Shown one piece after another: positions 46,032 through 60,601 of a stretch of 64,000 nucleotides of DNA. The stretch comes from Cunninghamia lanceolata (lineage: Eukaryota > Streptophyta > Pinopsida > Cupressales > Cupressaceae), in assembly GCA_027924645.1 (NCBI GenBank), contig BSBN01000233.1, forward strand, positions 11,674,501 through 11,738,500, given 5' to 3'. The notes below the pieces were generated by a model that saw only the letters and a list, made by a program, of their open reading frames with translations, did no database searches and was not told the DNA's origin. Position 1 is the stretch's first letter. Every line of letters starts with the position of its first letter. Both the position numbers and the translations under genes were made by a program.

Positions 46032-47502
46032 TACTTCCCTCGTATTCTAGACTACCTACATACCCTGTATCCATGGGATCAACATACATTAAGATGATGG
46101 TGATGATGATATGGGATGGTTTGAGGTGTATGGATGGAATGATAGAACATTTTGGGATGGTTGTTTTTGGGATTTTGTATTTTCTGATGTTTGTTTGGAT
46201 TTGGTAGTTTCTTTATTTTTGGGAGATTTTTTTGTTTTTTTGTTGTTTTTTGTTGTTTTTTGTGGTTTTTTAATGTTTTTTGGAATTTTTGGTTTCTAAT
46301 GTTTTGGGAATTTTTTGCTTTTTGGGATTTTAGTGAAAGTATGATGATTCCCCTCAAATCACAAGAATCCATTTTGAGACACAGGTTAAGGAAAAGTTCA
46401 CCCAGTTAAGATAGAGGATCTATTATGGAGGATGATGGATGGAGGAATGATAGTGGATAATGAAAGGATAGGTAGAAGGATGGGTGAAGTGGATAAAGGA
46501 AGGATAATGTATGAAGGATAAATGGATGGAAGAAGTTAGGAAGTGATCTCCAAGGACTATGTCACATAGGAATAACATGTCTTATTCTAGATATTAGACT
46601 CATGATATGGTGTGACAATGCTTGCAATGATAAAATTGATAGGATATACCGGAAAATATTAGATACAAAAAGAGGTGTCCAAAGCTTGATTCAACATTAT
46701 ACCCCTATCTTTATCAAGATCAAAAGGAGGAAATGAGGATGAAGTGGATCAATGGGAAAGTATGTGGATATAATGGATAAGCAAGATATGATGAAAAATG
46801 ATAGGATGAGATGAGACAACATGCCCCCAAGTGTAAGGTACATAGACAATCAATCTACACATGATGCCTATTTGCTAGGTTTTCATCAAGGTACTTATCC
46901 AAGGTGCCTGTTTGCCAAGTTCGCACCATTGGACGAAGAATTTTTCTTTACTTTTGTCTTGTTTTTTGAGATATTTAGATGGGATGGAGGATGGGGACTC
47001 AAGCATCTATTTCCAATAGCAAGGTAGAATGTTAGCATTATGAGCATGAATATTGGTAGATGTGGGAAGATGGAAATCAAATGAATGGTGTATTATGATG
47101 TGGATGATGGATGGAGATGGAGGGATAAATGGGTGGTGGAGCAAAAGCATGGACCATAGAGGTATGATGGGGGAAATATGGTGGAGAAGGGATGTAAGAT
47201 GGGGGGATGGAAGTATGTGAAAATGGAATGGAATTATGGGGAACCAAGACCAATGGTTGCACACTTCATGATAGATTTGGAAAGCTTTGACTAGGATGGG
47301 GAGTGGGGAGTAATGGGAATCAAGATAGGGGATTTGGGAATCACCGATTTAGGGATTTAGGGACCTAGATTGACTTAGGATTTGTAGGATTTTTTAATGG
47401 GTAGCGAGATTTTTTGGATTTGGGGATAGATTGAGATATAGATGCTTGATTTGGATTAATTGCTCATTGTTTTGGGACCCACACTATTTTTCATTTTTGC
47501 TT
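46032..47502. other. Low-complexity stretch between D and C
   Basis: A T-rich tract (46200-46330) gives a Phe-rich artefact ORF, followed by GATGGATGG-rich sequence to about 47300. No genes seen. Confidence 0.45.
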
Positions 47503-47952
47503 GTAGGTGTTTAGTGTAAAACTGGATACCTTGTTTATTCTAGGTTAGATACCACAATCTCATAGTTAAACATTGGGAGGACAAGGATCGAGCTTGTGAA
47601 CAAGCTTCTAATCACTTTGTCTATCCTTTATGCTCATGTGGTTGTAAAACCTAAGGCCCTAATCAAGATTTTATCAAGTGTTTTCCTTTCAACCAAGTAA
47701 AACCCTAATTATGCCTTAAATTAGCAATATACAGAAACTGATGAAGTAACTAGAAAAATTGATCATAGAAGTGCAGAGATAGGGTTTAAGAGATAGTGTA
47801 CCTAGATTCTAAGGGTTGCATGGACTAGGGCACCCGCTCTAGTGTCCTAAAAGTTTTTGCATAGGAAAATCTTCTGCACATGGTGTCTAAGACTGCTAAA
47901 AGGCTTCTAGATCCCAGAAATAACCCCTGGTTGGACTAGGGTGCCTGCTCCA

Positions 47953-50768
<2,816 letters not shown>

Positions 50769-51817
50769 CTCCAATGTCCTGCAAGTCTTGGAATCCAAAA
50801 ATTTGAAAGTCTATCACGGTTGTACCCACAATGTCCTCCTTTCTATAGCTTCTTTCCACTAGATCTTGTAAAACATGATCTGAACATACAAAAGAAGGAA
50901 GATGTTGCGGCTATATAGGAGCTTCCCTCAGTCAAGCCCCATCTGTGGTATTTCTACCTCAACAATAGCCAGAGATAAAGATTTGCAGAAGTGTGTGCAA
51001 ACCTAACAATGTGTTATGCATAAAATCAAACCCTAGATGTCTCAATCAAGGGAAGATCAACAACTTGCTTTGCATCAATAAACACATAAAACTTCACCTC
51101 AAGGAGATGAGATAAATGAAGACTTGCATGAACAAGAAGGCAAATTAGCAATGTCCACAAAGGATCTCCAAGCTTGCTATTGGAGTCTTCAACCCTTCTC
51201 CTAATCATGCAAAGGGTGTACAAACCTTAGGAAGAGCAAGATAGACTCAAGATCTTGATTCCTAATCTTCATCCATTGTCTCCAAGATAGAAAATAAAGA
51301 ATACTTCGAAGAGCTTCAATAAGTCATTGATCTTCAATAGCAATTGCAGCAGAGTTTTGGCATCAAGTTTGCATAAGAATTGTGTGTGTTAAAATGATTT
51401 GCAAATGTCTTTTTATATCTATCTTTAGGGAAATTCAAATTTCAAAATAACGTCCCAATATCGCGTGAAAATTGAGAATTTGAAAACAGAATCCTGAGGC
51501 ACTTGGTGGGAGTCGACACCCTGCCAAAATTCAAAATCTCATGAAACAGGGGAGGACTAGGGTGCGAGCGCCTAAGTCCAAGCCCACAATTTTAGATCAA
51601 ATCTACATTTTTGGGGGTCCTAGGGACCCAAATCTCAAATCTCTTTCCGGCTTCTATCAACAAGTTACCTCAAAAAGTGAATAAACTATTCCTAGACTTA
51701 GTCAATCAGGGTTTCGGGAAGGCCAGAAAAGAAAAGGTTGATAGGTCACCAAGAGTGAGGAGCTAAATCAAGGGAAATTGTACCATTCCATATAGGACAA
51801 CAATTTCTGACATTACA

Positions 51818-51837
51818 TTTAGCCCCCACTTTAGTGG
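51818..51837 (-). promoter_or_regulatory. Element C polypurine tract
   Basis: On the minus strand AAAGTGGGGGCTAAA directly precedes the 3' LTR, as in element B. Confidence 0.7.
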
Positions 51838-52480
51838 TCATATGACACTACATGCATATGAAACTAAATGAAAGTAAATACATCAATCATGAAAAGGATA
51901 CCCCAAAAGGATACTGTAGAGGAATTCGAAGCATTGTCACCGAGAAGGAAGAAGCCCCCAAGTCTGCAATCCTACAAGACCACAAACTTAGGAACCACAT
52001 CCTGCAAAGGAACACTTATCATAAAAATCAAAACTACATGAACTTGTAACCATCACCAATGAGTTAGTACCAAAATGCTAAGGGGGGTTGAGTGATGAGA
52101 CATGGTGAGGGAGGAAATTGAGGGAGATATATGCCCCCCCTTGTTTCTGCTTGCTTAGTCTGAAAGTAGATATAAGGAGATATCCACGCGTGTTGATTTC
52201 AAGGGTGATGTGTTATGAGGGTCATTTGAAGAAACAACGCTCGACCATAACACATTGGGTAAGAACGAGAGAGGAACCAAGATTCCAATGTAACAAACAG
52301 CACTAAAATCAGAGTTTGACAGCTCAAGAAAAGGGCTCAAGAGTCAAAGAGCACACTTTTTCACCTAATTAGGGATAGGATTCCTCACTCACTTACTTTA
52401 TGTAAAAGGGAGTTGTCATTTATCACTAACTCATTCTTGTTTCTTGTCATTGCAGAGATAGAGAAGGAGAATAGGAGAAC
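51838..52480. other. Element C non-coding region upstream of the PMD gene
   Basis: Equivalent to 26968-27550 in B. On the plus strand it would be the promoter side of the PMD gene; no clear TATA box was recognised. Confidence 0.4.
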
Positions 52481-52565
52481 AACCATGCTAAGCTGACATC
52501 CATACCATCCACCATGACTAGATATGCTCCAAGCTCAGGTGGCAGAGAGACACTTCGAGGCTGAG

Positions 52566-52869
52566 GTAGGGTCTTGATTCCATCCTTTTGTCACCTTTTG
52601 TTGTACATTTGTTTTCACGTTTATCGATGTCTATGCCAAGAGGGGAAGGTGGATAGGGGCACCCGGGTCCACCTAGGGCGTCAGAGTCTCTCTAGGGCAC
52701 CCTAGTCCCACAGGAGCACTAGTGTCCCTCTAGGGTACCCTAGTCTCTCTGGGTACCTTGGTCCATAGAGGACACAGGCCCTAGGCATAGGCATTCTACT
52801 TAGTTTGTGTTGGCTTATTTTGGTTTCTAGCGGGGATCCTGATACTATTTCTTTCTTTTCGATCTGCGG
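52566..52869 (+). other. Putative intron 1 of PMD gene (element C) with ~24-bp repeats
   Basis: Donor GAG|GTAGGG at 52566. The acceptor is mutated to CTGCGG (CTACAG in element B at 26522-26527). Inside, 52650-52790 has units such as AGGGCACCCTAGTCCC recurring about every 24 bases. No reading continues through it. Confidence 0.5.
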
Positions 52870-54406
52870 GATGTCCTTGAGATGCGTGAGCACACAAGTG
52901 GTCATCTGATGGTACTTCTGTGAGAGAGCGCTAGCACTTTGACTACCACAAAGAGTGCATTTACAGATGGTGGGCCTATGGTGGGTGTTTGAGATGCCCA
53001 CAATTAGATTCCACTATGCAATGCTTATGGCACTGATGGAGAGATGGGATGCAGATACATCCACATTCCATTTACTGACTGGTGAGATTACCATCACACT
53101 TGAGGATGTATTTATGATCCTTCAATTTTTGATCCAAGGAGAGACAGTGAGGGTTGTTGGACATCACTCAACGGAGTATACTCGTGAGAGTCAGCTGTAC
53201 TACTTAGGTCACTCTATTTCATAGGCAGAGCGAGGACACATTTAGCTCTGTTTGCTAGAGCAAGGATGTAGAGACATTCCCTTACTATAGAGGATTATGA
53301 TTGTCATAGTCACACTAGCCATCACACCAGATGGATGAGGCACTCACCTTCACGGGGGTATCATTCACACCATCAGAGTGATGGAGGAGCATCAGACTAT
53401 CTATGCATGGGGGCGTAGTATGCTTGCGTACCTATATCATAACTTAGGGTGATATATCCATTACGAGATGCAGAGTCTAATGGTCTACACATTGTTACAA
53501 GTCTGGGCCTTTGAGCACATTAGGTGCACATGACTGATGGGTTATCCCATAGAGGTAGCATTCATGCATCTGCACGTCTATGCCTACCCACTAGTTAGCT
53601 ATTGGAGGCATGATAATATGTTATACTGGAGGGTAGTATTTGATAGATTATAACTTGGTGACATCATTTGGAGACCATATTGTAGCTACATCAGATGGCC
53701 TGGTGAGTAGAGGTAGTTATCTCAGATGCAAAGGGATCTGCTAATGACTGGTCACCTCAATCATGCTATATCTTGGTTCTATTTTGATAGGGTGGCATGA
53801 CAGTTTGGATAGGTACAGGATGTTCCTGTAGTTTGTCCGAGTTACGTACATGCAGCTTGGAGTGCAGTCAAAGCCAATACTATCTGATGGCTAACTATAG
53901 TAGATGTATCACTTAGTGATGAAGAGGGTCCTAAGGATGCAGAGCCAATGTCGGATGTAGATGATGTCATACCTGAGTATATCAGACCTGGTGGCACATA
54001 GCACAACCTGCACCTATCTTTCCACCTAGGCACCCTATAGGGGATACCTAACCTTGGGCTAGTCATGCTAGTGACACAGGGGTAGAGGACAATGTTAGTG
54101 ACTTCACGGGATACTACAATCTCGAGGAGGTTATGGAGGAGGACAAGGATGAGTCCGAGGAGGTCCCATCATAGTATGTCTTTAGAGAGAGATCGCAACA
54201 GAGCCAGTAGGAGGTAGACACTGAGGAGGAGACTGAGTCGAGACCGTGATCCAAGGCTCATTGTCCTACTCCTGTAGATGAGGTGAGGCCTAGTTAGATA
54301 GAGCTAGGGGAGAGTAGTAGGTCTATGCCCCCAGCTACAGATCAGACAGAAGAGATCATCACACCATTGACAATCTGAGATCCATCCTGGCAAGATGGAG
54401 ATCCAG

Positions 54407-54502
54407 GTAAGGTTTGATTTATTGTTCTAATGTTTTGGTATAGTTTATTATTTGTGATTTTTATATGGGAGTCTAACATCTATCTCATCCTCTATTTTGT
54501 AG
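54407..54502 (+). other. Putative intron 2 of PMD gene (element C)
   Basis: 96 bases, donor CCAG|GTAAGG and acceptor TTTTGTAG|TTGGG, both near consensus. Removing it keeps the reading frame. The same intron is recognisable in element B. Confidence 0.7.
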
Positions 54503-55080
54503 TTGGGATAGATGCATGGTGAGACTTTGTGAGTTGTGTCATAGAAGACATAGTATTGACAGATGCTTTAGAGTAGTGAGTGTGGGCAGGTTACTCACCA
54601 CGATCATCTGTTGGGCGGCATGTTGAGATATTTATGCCTATCGTCAGATACAGGACTGCTACAGAGGCCATGCTAGAGCAGCCTGCATGAGAGAGAGAGG
54701 AGTTTTGACAAAGATCTAAGCACCCTAAGGTTGAGCTCAGGGCATAGTGAGAGAAAATGGTAGTGGTTCCTACATCAGAGGGAGAGCTAGATGTCAGTGA
54801 GTTCTTACTATGGGAGGTCCAACAGGCTAGAGCTGATAGAGACAAGGTTCAGGATGAGAGAGATGGGTACCAGAGGATGTACTAGGAGGCATATGAGTAG
54901 ATGATAGAGATGAGAGGTGAGATCAAGGGGTTACAATTGCAATGCATCTCTAGGAGTCATTCATGATCCATAGTCATGCATGGTCTAGCTTCTGTCACTC
55001 ACACACCATGAGGGCCCGAGGGTACTAGCAATCGAGACTCAACTATGTGATTCATGGACTTTTAGGCACTATGACATCCC

Positions 55081-55500
55081 ATTTTGTTTTGAGGGATAGT
55101 CAACTTGAATGTATACATGAAACTAAGATATATATATATAGTTATTTCTTTTTATCTATGTGTAATGGCTTTTGATCTATCACATGTGATTTTTGTAAAA
55201 ATACAACTAGTGATGATGTCTAAATGCTATAATTAATGCTATTGTGATATACTAACAATTCTAAAAAAACATGTAGTAACAAACACAATGATTAATTATT
55301 TTACACATAACTTTAATTTCCATGCTATATTCAGTTAATACAAAAGTGATCTAGGCAATGTACTACTTAAACATGATATAACAATGATCAACTAAAAAAA
55401 GATATAATGCCAAATGAATTAAGACAAAATAATACTATCTTGTCAAAATTGAATCTAATCTGTGTGCTAAATTAGCTTAGGAACATTTAACATTAGATAT
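55081..55500. other. Element C non-coding spacer
   Basis: AT-rich spacer matching 23936-24330 of B inverted. Nothing else was recognised. Confidence 0.5.
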
Positions 55501-55509
55501 CAAGCATAA

Positions 55510-55787
55510 AATCTTTTGAGGTGCACGACATTAATAGGTTCTTTAAGTGGCGTACCTTGTTCATCGGCTTATTTATACACTCTAGATCTAAAGGTTTCAG
55601 TGATTATATACAGTTTAAGCCAATTAGGGTTGAACTTACCTTTTTCACTAGGTGGTACATTTATGTTGCATTGATTTTCATAAAGAACCAAGTCCCCAAC
55701 ATTAAATGAACATTGTATGACTTGCACATTATAGGCTCGTTGCACACCTTTTTGATAAGCCTTGAGATGTTCAAGAGCGTTAATCAT
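55510..55787 (-). pseudogene. Element C integrase C-terminal remnant
   Basis: It reads INALEHLKAYQKGVQRAYN and FNVGDLVLYENQCNIN, matching the integrase C-terminus of B. The HHCC region and the entire catalytic core are absent: the upstream neighbour is RNase H directly, joined near 55780-55790 with two or three bases of shared sequence. The remnant carries no catalytic residues. Confidence 0.8.
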
Positions 55788-55989
55788 TATGCTGTGCTAA
55801 CAAAGTTGCTAGGGCATTGTTAGATGTTGAGATGTATAACAGGAATGGTTTATCAAAAATAGCGGGTTGCGAAATGGGTGGATTAGCTAAGTAATCCTTT
55901 AAATCATCGAAAGATTTTTGACATTCAACATTCCATTGGAAATGAGAATTTTTCTTCAGTAGTTGCATAAAGCGGCGAGTCCTATCCAC
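55780..55989 (-). pseudogene. Element C RNase H, truncated by deletion
   Basis: SHFQWNVECQKSFDDLKDYL and LLYISTSNNALATLLAQHN are the first third of the domain. The rest, plus the extra RNase H seen in B, is deleted. Confidence 0.8.
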
Positions 55990-56029
55990 GAGTTGTGAAA
56001 CAAATCAGCGAATGGCCAGTATCTTTCCC

Positions 56030-56775
56030 TACAAACTATGAAGTTGAGAAATGTTCTTAGGTATTGGTATATTAACAATTGCATCTATCTTTTTTGTATC
56101 AACTTCTATACCTTGATTTGAAACAATAAATCCAAGTAACTTTACACTGTCCATGCCAAAACTACACCTTCAGGGATTTAATCGCATATTATATTTTCAT
56201 ATGCACTTAAATATTTGTCAAAGATTTGTGACATGGTCCTTATGGTGGATAGATTTCTCTAGGATGTCATCAACATAATCTTCTAGAATATTATGATTGT
56301 AATCATGGAATATAAGAGTCATTGCACATTGGTAAGTAGCTCCTACATTCTTAAGTCCAAACGGCATGACTACCCAATAAAATGTACCCCAAGGTGTTAT
56401 AAAGGTTGCTTTATACTGATTTAGAGGATTTATAAGGATTTGATTATATCCTAAAAATCCATCCATGAAATATAGCAACTCGTGTCCGGCTATGGAATCT
56501 ACAATCATATTGATATTAGGGAGTGGAAAATCATCTTTCAAAGATGCTAAATTTAAATCCCAAAAATCTGTGCACATTCTTATACAACCATCGGGTTTAG
56601 TGCAAGCAACAATATTTGAGATCCACAGAGAGTAATCAATAGGTCGAATAAAACTAGTTTGTAAGAGTTTTACTATTTCAGTTTTAACAAGCAAAGCAAT
56701 CTTAGGATTCATCTTGTGAATCTTTTGTTTGAATGGCTTAACATCTAGTTTCAACATAATATTATGCATTACAAT
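56030..56775 (-). pseudogene. pol: Element C reverse transcriptase
   Basis: An open 183-codon stretch (56769-56218) contains IRMCTDFWDLNLASLKDDFP, YFMDGFLGYNQI, FITPWGTFYWVVMPFGLKN and the intact YVDD active site. The thumb and connection region continues to about 56030 past stops. It is better preserved than B's RT. Confidence 0.85.
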
Positions 56776-57234
56776 CTAAGGATCTATAATAGGCATGTCT
56801 GAATAATTCCAAGCAAACAAATCTAAGAATTTATTCAATAGTTTAGTCATTTCTTCTTTCTCTCCTGCATCTAAACAATCACCAATAGGGACAACTTTTT
56901 CAAGGTTATCTTTATCCATAATGATATTGATAGTCTTTTTGTTAAGGAGAGTACTATGGTCAGGGGGATTGTAGGATTGTAATTGTTCTTCAATTTCTTT
57001 ATTTTGCTCTACTATAGTAGTTATTGTGCTAGTGGTCTTTCCAAAATATGTGTCATTGTTTAAACAATAAGGTAGGCCATGTTTATGGTGATAACGAGGA
57101 ATACCATCATAAGCACCTAAGAATTCCATTATTGCTTCATCCACCATAAACATATCTAATGGAAGTGATCTTGGAGGACAATTAGTGTCAATCATCTTAG
57201 GGAATATCAAACTAAGTGTTGATATTGTATTCAC
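56776..57234 (-). pseudogene. Element C protease-RT linker
   Basis: Open for 152 codons and clearly homologous to 20247-20760 of B (LGAYDGIPRYHHKHGLPYC). It ends in FLDLFAWNYSDMPIIDP, the conserved lead-in to gypsy RT. No separate domain is recognised. Confidence 0.6.
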
Positions 57235-57618
57235 ATTTAGAGTAGGGCATTTGCGGGCTTTGGATTCCTTAAAAGGATTGTACCCAATGCCACTTGAGTA
57301 ATGCTACGAAGCAGATTCTATAGGGACTTTGATTCCTTGTTTATTTATCCCACAACCATTACCTACATAGTCACAATTTTTGTAAAGGATTTAGAATCCT
57401 TTGCCATAGAGAGAGACCATTTCTTTAGACGAAGGCAGAGTTTCATAAGTCTCATAATTAGTAGTATAACTCAGAGTATTATCCTTATTTGTCAACAAAG
57501 AAGTCTTATGTTTATCATTTGAAACATGTGATGTGATCGATCCAAAATTTGATGTTTCAGGGATGGGGTTTTTAACTTTATACTCTCCTGTAGAGGAAGA
57601 TGCAAAATCTAATGAACC

Positions 57619-58185
57619 CTAGTCATCACCAACAAATGCATTCAATTTCCTGGGCTCTTGCATAACATTTTTAGAGGCAAGAGGATCTGATAATTCAGTT
57701 TTCAGATTGTTTAAACTCTTAGGACCAACAACATGCTTATGCACTTCCATTTGCAAACAATTATCAGGTTCAGGATCTAAATGGATAGTATGCAATTTAC
57801 CTTTAAATATAAACTTAATTGAATGGTGTAAAGTAGAAGAAACTGCTCCTAATGCATGTATCCAAGGTCTGCCCAGAATCATGTTATAAGATAGAGAACA
57901 AGGCATGACATGAATCAAGGTAGGCACCATCACAGGTCCAACTTGTATAGGTAAGGTTATAATGCCCATGGATTATCATCCAACATTATCAAATCCACGA
58001 ATACTTAATGATTCTAGTTTGATAGCAGATATATCAACTTTAACCTTATGCAATAAATCAATACCACAAACATTAAGGGCTGACCCCTTATCAATCATCA
58101 CTCTCTTAACCAATATTTTTGTTGATTGTAATAAAGATAACCAAAGGATCATATTGCTTCTGAACCTCGAGAGATGGTAACTCAT
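57619..58185 (-). pseudogene. Element C aspartic protease region
   Basis: VKRVMIDKGSALNVCGIDLL has D-x-G intact, followed by LSIRGFDNVG and MILGRPWIHALGAVSS. A stop (about 57970) splits it; the active site is better preserved than in B. Confidence 0.7.
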
Positions 58186-58864
58186 GTTGTTGAAATAAAA
58201 TGTCTATTTTCATTGCATGCATACAATCTAGTAAAGAAAAAACATCATTTGGTTTAACAGCAGGAGGAACAATCACCTTTTGTACAGCTTCTTGTTGCAT
58301 TCCATGTTAAGTAGGTGAAGTTTGTATAATTTCCCAAAGAGATATCTTTGCAAGAGTAGCACAAAGCTGCTCTACAAGATCATAGTCTTTACCACCTTTA
58401 TATGTTAAATGAGGTGCTTGAGGAAGCATAGGTTGGGAAGCTGGTAAAGATATCAGAACATTCATTTGTTGTATGCTTTGTTTTTTATTTTGAGTATTGT
58501 ATGCATGAGCAACCATATTATGATTGGTTTGTGAATCTTTTTTCACTATTAGTTTTGCATAATCATAAATGTGATTAGGAGATTACGAAGGAGATGAAAG
58601 ACCTTTAACAACAAGCACAAGTTTAGAGGGTGGTTGAACTACATTTGCACATAGAGTAACCACAATTTTTAGTTGTTCAATCTCTTCTTTAGATTTAGAA
58701 ACATAAATTGCATTTATAAATCTTTGAAATAGTGATGTCTTAGAGGCCATAGTGGAATGTTCAATTGAGATAAAGTCCTCAAGGACTTCATCTAACATAT
58801 CGAAGTCATCATGACTAAACGGCTCATCATAAACATGAAAATCTTGCAAAAAATAATCTGACAT
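58106..58864 (-). pseudogene. Element C first ORF (Gag-like/pre-protease)
   Basis: Homologous to 18708-19440 of B: MSDYFLQDFHVYDEPFSHDD, then YDLVEQLCATLAKISLWEII. As in B there is no capsid block or zinc knuckle between the LTR and this frame. Two interruptions (about 58305 and 58555) break it. Confidence 0.55.
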
Positions 58865-59112
58865 TCTAACATGCTCTATTTAAACCAAGATTTAAATGCA
58901 CAATGATGGCCTTTGCAAATGAAATACAATATCCAACAATAAATGCTAATTTGCAACCCTTTTAGTGAAAAGATAAATAATATAATCCACAATTTAACAT
59001 ATGCAAATTCACTAAAGAGGTTTTTCAATCCAATTATGCTCTAGAACGGCAAATTATTTCAAATCTGAAGTTTAAAAGGATGCAAATTCTTTAAATCTTG
59101 GGTTCACCAAAA

Positions 59113-60596
59113 TGTTTAGTGTGGAATTGGATACCTTGTTTATTCTAGGTTAGATACCACAATCTCACAGTTAAACATTAAGATGATAAGGATCGAGCTT
59201 GTGAACAAGCTTCTAATCACTTTGCCTGTCCCTTATGCTCGCATGGTTGTAAAACCTAAGGCCCTAGTCAAGATTTTATCAAGTGTTTTCCTTTCAACCA
59301 AGTAAAATCCTAATTAGGCCTTAAATTAGAAATATACAGAAACTGATGAAGTAACTAGAAAAATTGATCATAGAAGTGTAGAGATAGGGTTTTAGAGAGT
59401 GCACCTAGATTTTGAGGGTTACATGGACTAGGGCACCTGCTCCAGTGTCCTAAAAGTTTTCGCATAGGAAAATCTTCTACACAGGGTGTCTGAGATTGCT
59501 CAAAGGCTTCCAGATCCTGGAAATAACCCCTAGTTGGACTAGGGCGCCCATTCCAATGTCTCGTAAGTCTTGGAATCCTAAAATCTAAAAGTCTATCATG
59601 ACTATAACCACAATGTCCTCCTTTCTATAGCTTCTTTCCACCGGATCCTGCAAAACATGATCTACACATACAAAAGAAGGAAGATGTGGCTATATAGGAG
59701 CTTGCCTTGGTCAAGCCCCATCTTTGGTATTTCTGCCTCAACAATAGCCAAAGATAAAGATTTGCAGAAGTGTGTGCAAACCTAACAAGGTGTTATGCAT
59801 AAAATCAAACCCTAGATGTCTCAATCAAGGGAAGATCAACAACTTGCTTTGCATCAATAAACACATACAACTTCACCTCAAGGAGATGAGATAAATGAAG
59901 ACTTGCATGAACAAGAAGGCAAATCAGCAATGTCCGTGAAGGATCTCCAAGCTTGCTGTTGGAGGCTTCAACCCTTCTCCTAATCATGCAAAGGGTGTAT
60001 AAACCCTAGAAAGAGAAAAATAGACTCAAGATGTTGATTCCTAATCTTCATCCATTATCTCCAAGATAGCAAATAAAGAATACTTTGAAGAGCTTCAACA
60101 AGTCAATGATCTTCAATAGTAATTGCAACAGAGTTTTGGCATCAAGTTTGCATAAGAATTATGTGTGTTAAAATGATTTGAAAATGTCTTTTTATATCTA
60201 GCTTTAGGGAAATTCAAATTTTGAAATAACCTCTCGATATCATGCGAAAACCAAGAATTTGAAAATGGAATCCCAAGGCACTCGGCGGGAGCCGACACCC
60301 CACCAAAAATCAAAATCCCGTGAAACAGGAGAGGACTAGGGTGCGGACGCCCAAGTCCAAGCCCCCAATTTCAGCTTAGATCTACATTTTTGGGGGTCCT
60401 AGGGACCCAAATCTCAAATCTCTTTCCAGGTTCTATCAGTAAGTTACTTCAAAAAGTGAATAAACTGCTCCTAGACTTAGTCAATCAGGGTTTCAGGAAG
60501 GCCATAAAAGACAAGGTTGAGAGGTCACCAAGAGTGAGGAGATAAACCAAGGGAAATTGTACCATTGCATATAGGAGGATAATTTCTGATGTTACA
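59113..60596 (-). repeat. Element C 5' LTR (1484 bp)
   Basis: It starts (minus strand) TGTAACATCAGAAATT next to the GTAGG duplication and ends ACACTAAACA next to the primer site TTTTGGTGAACCCAAG (59096-59112). Confidence 0.92.
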
Positions 60597-60601
60597 GTAG
60601 G

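Larger units (their letters stand above)
52514..55080 (+). pseudogene. PMD gene of element C (antisense to pol), with two introns
   Basis: A putative first exon (ATG at 52514) ends near 52565. Exon 2 starts at 52870 and carries the PMD signature ALMERWDADTSTFHLLTGE and ITITLEDVFMIL, then GCRDIPLL, MVYTLLQVWAFEHIRC, and a tail with SLSDEEGPKDAEPMSD and Arg/Ser-rich segments. Intron 2 (54407-54502) joins DPSWQDGDP to VGIDAW in frame. Exon 3 encodes a helical C-terminus (DRDKVQDERDGYQRMY) to about 54960. The deletion that removed the integrase core left it intact. Many TAG stops make it a pseudogene. PMD domains occur in plant nuclear proteins and in transposons; the role in this element is unknown. 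Confidence 0.7.

Noticed and set aside
46079..46409. Phe-rich and Lys/Asn-rich ORFs
   Set aside because: T-rich low-complexity sequence read in both directions; no domain.
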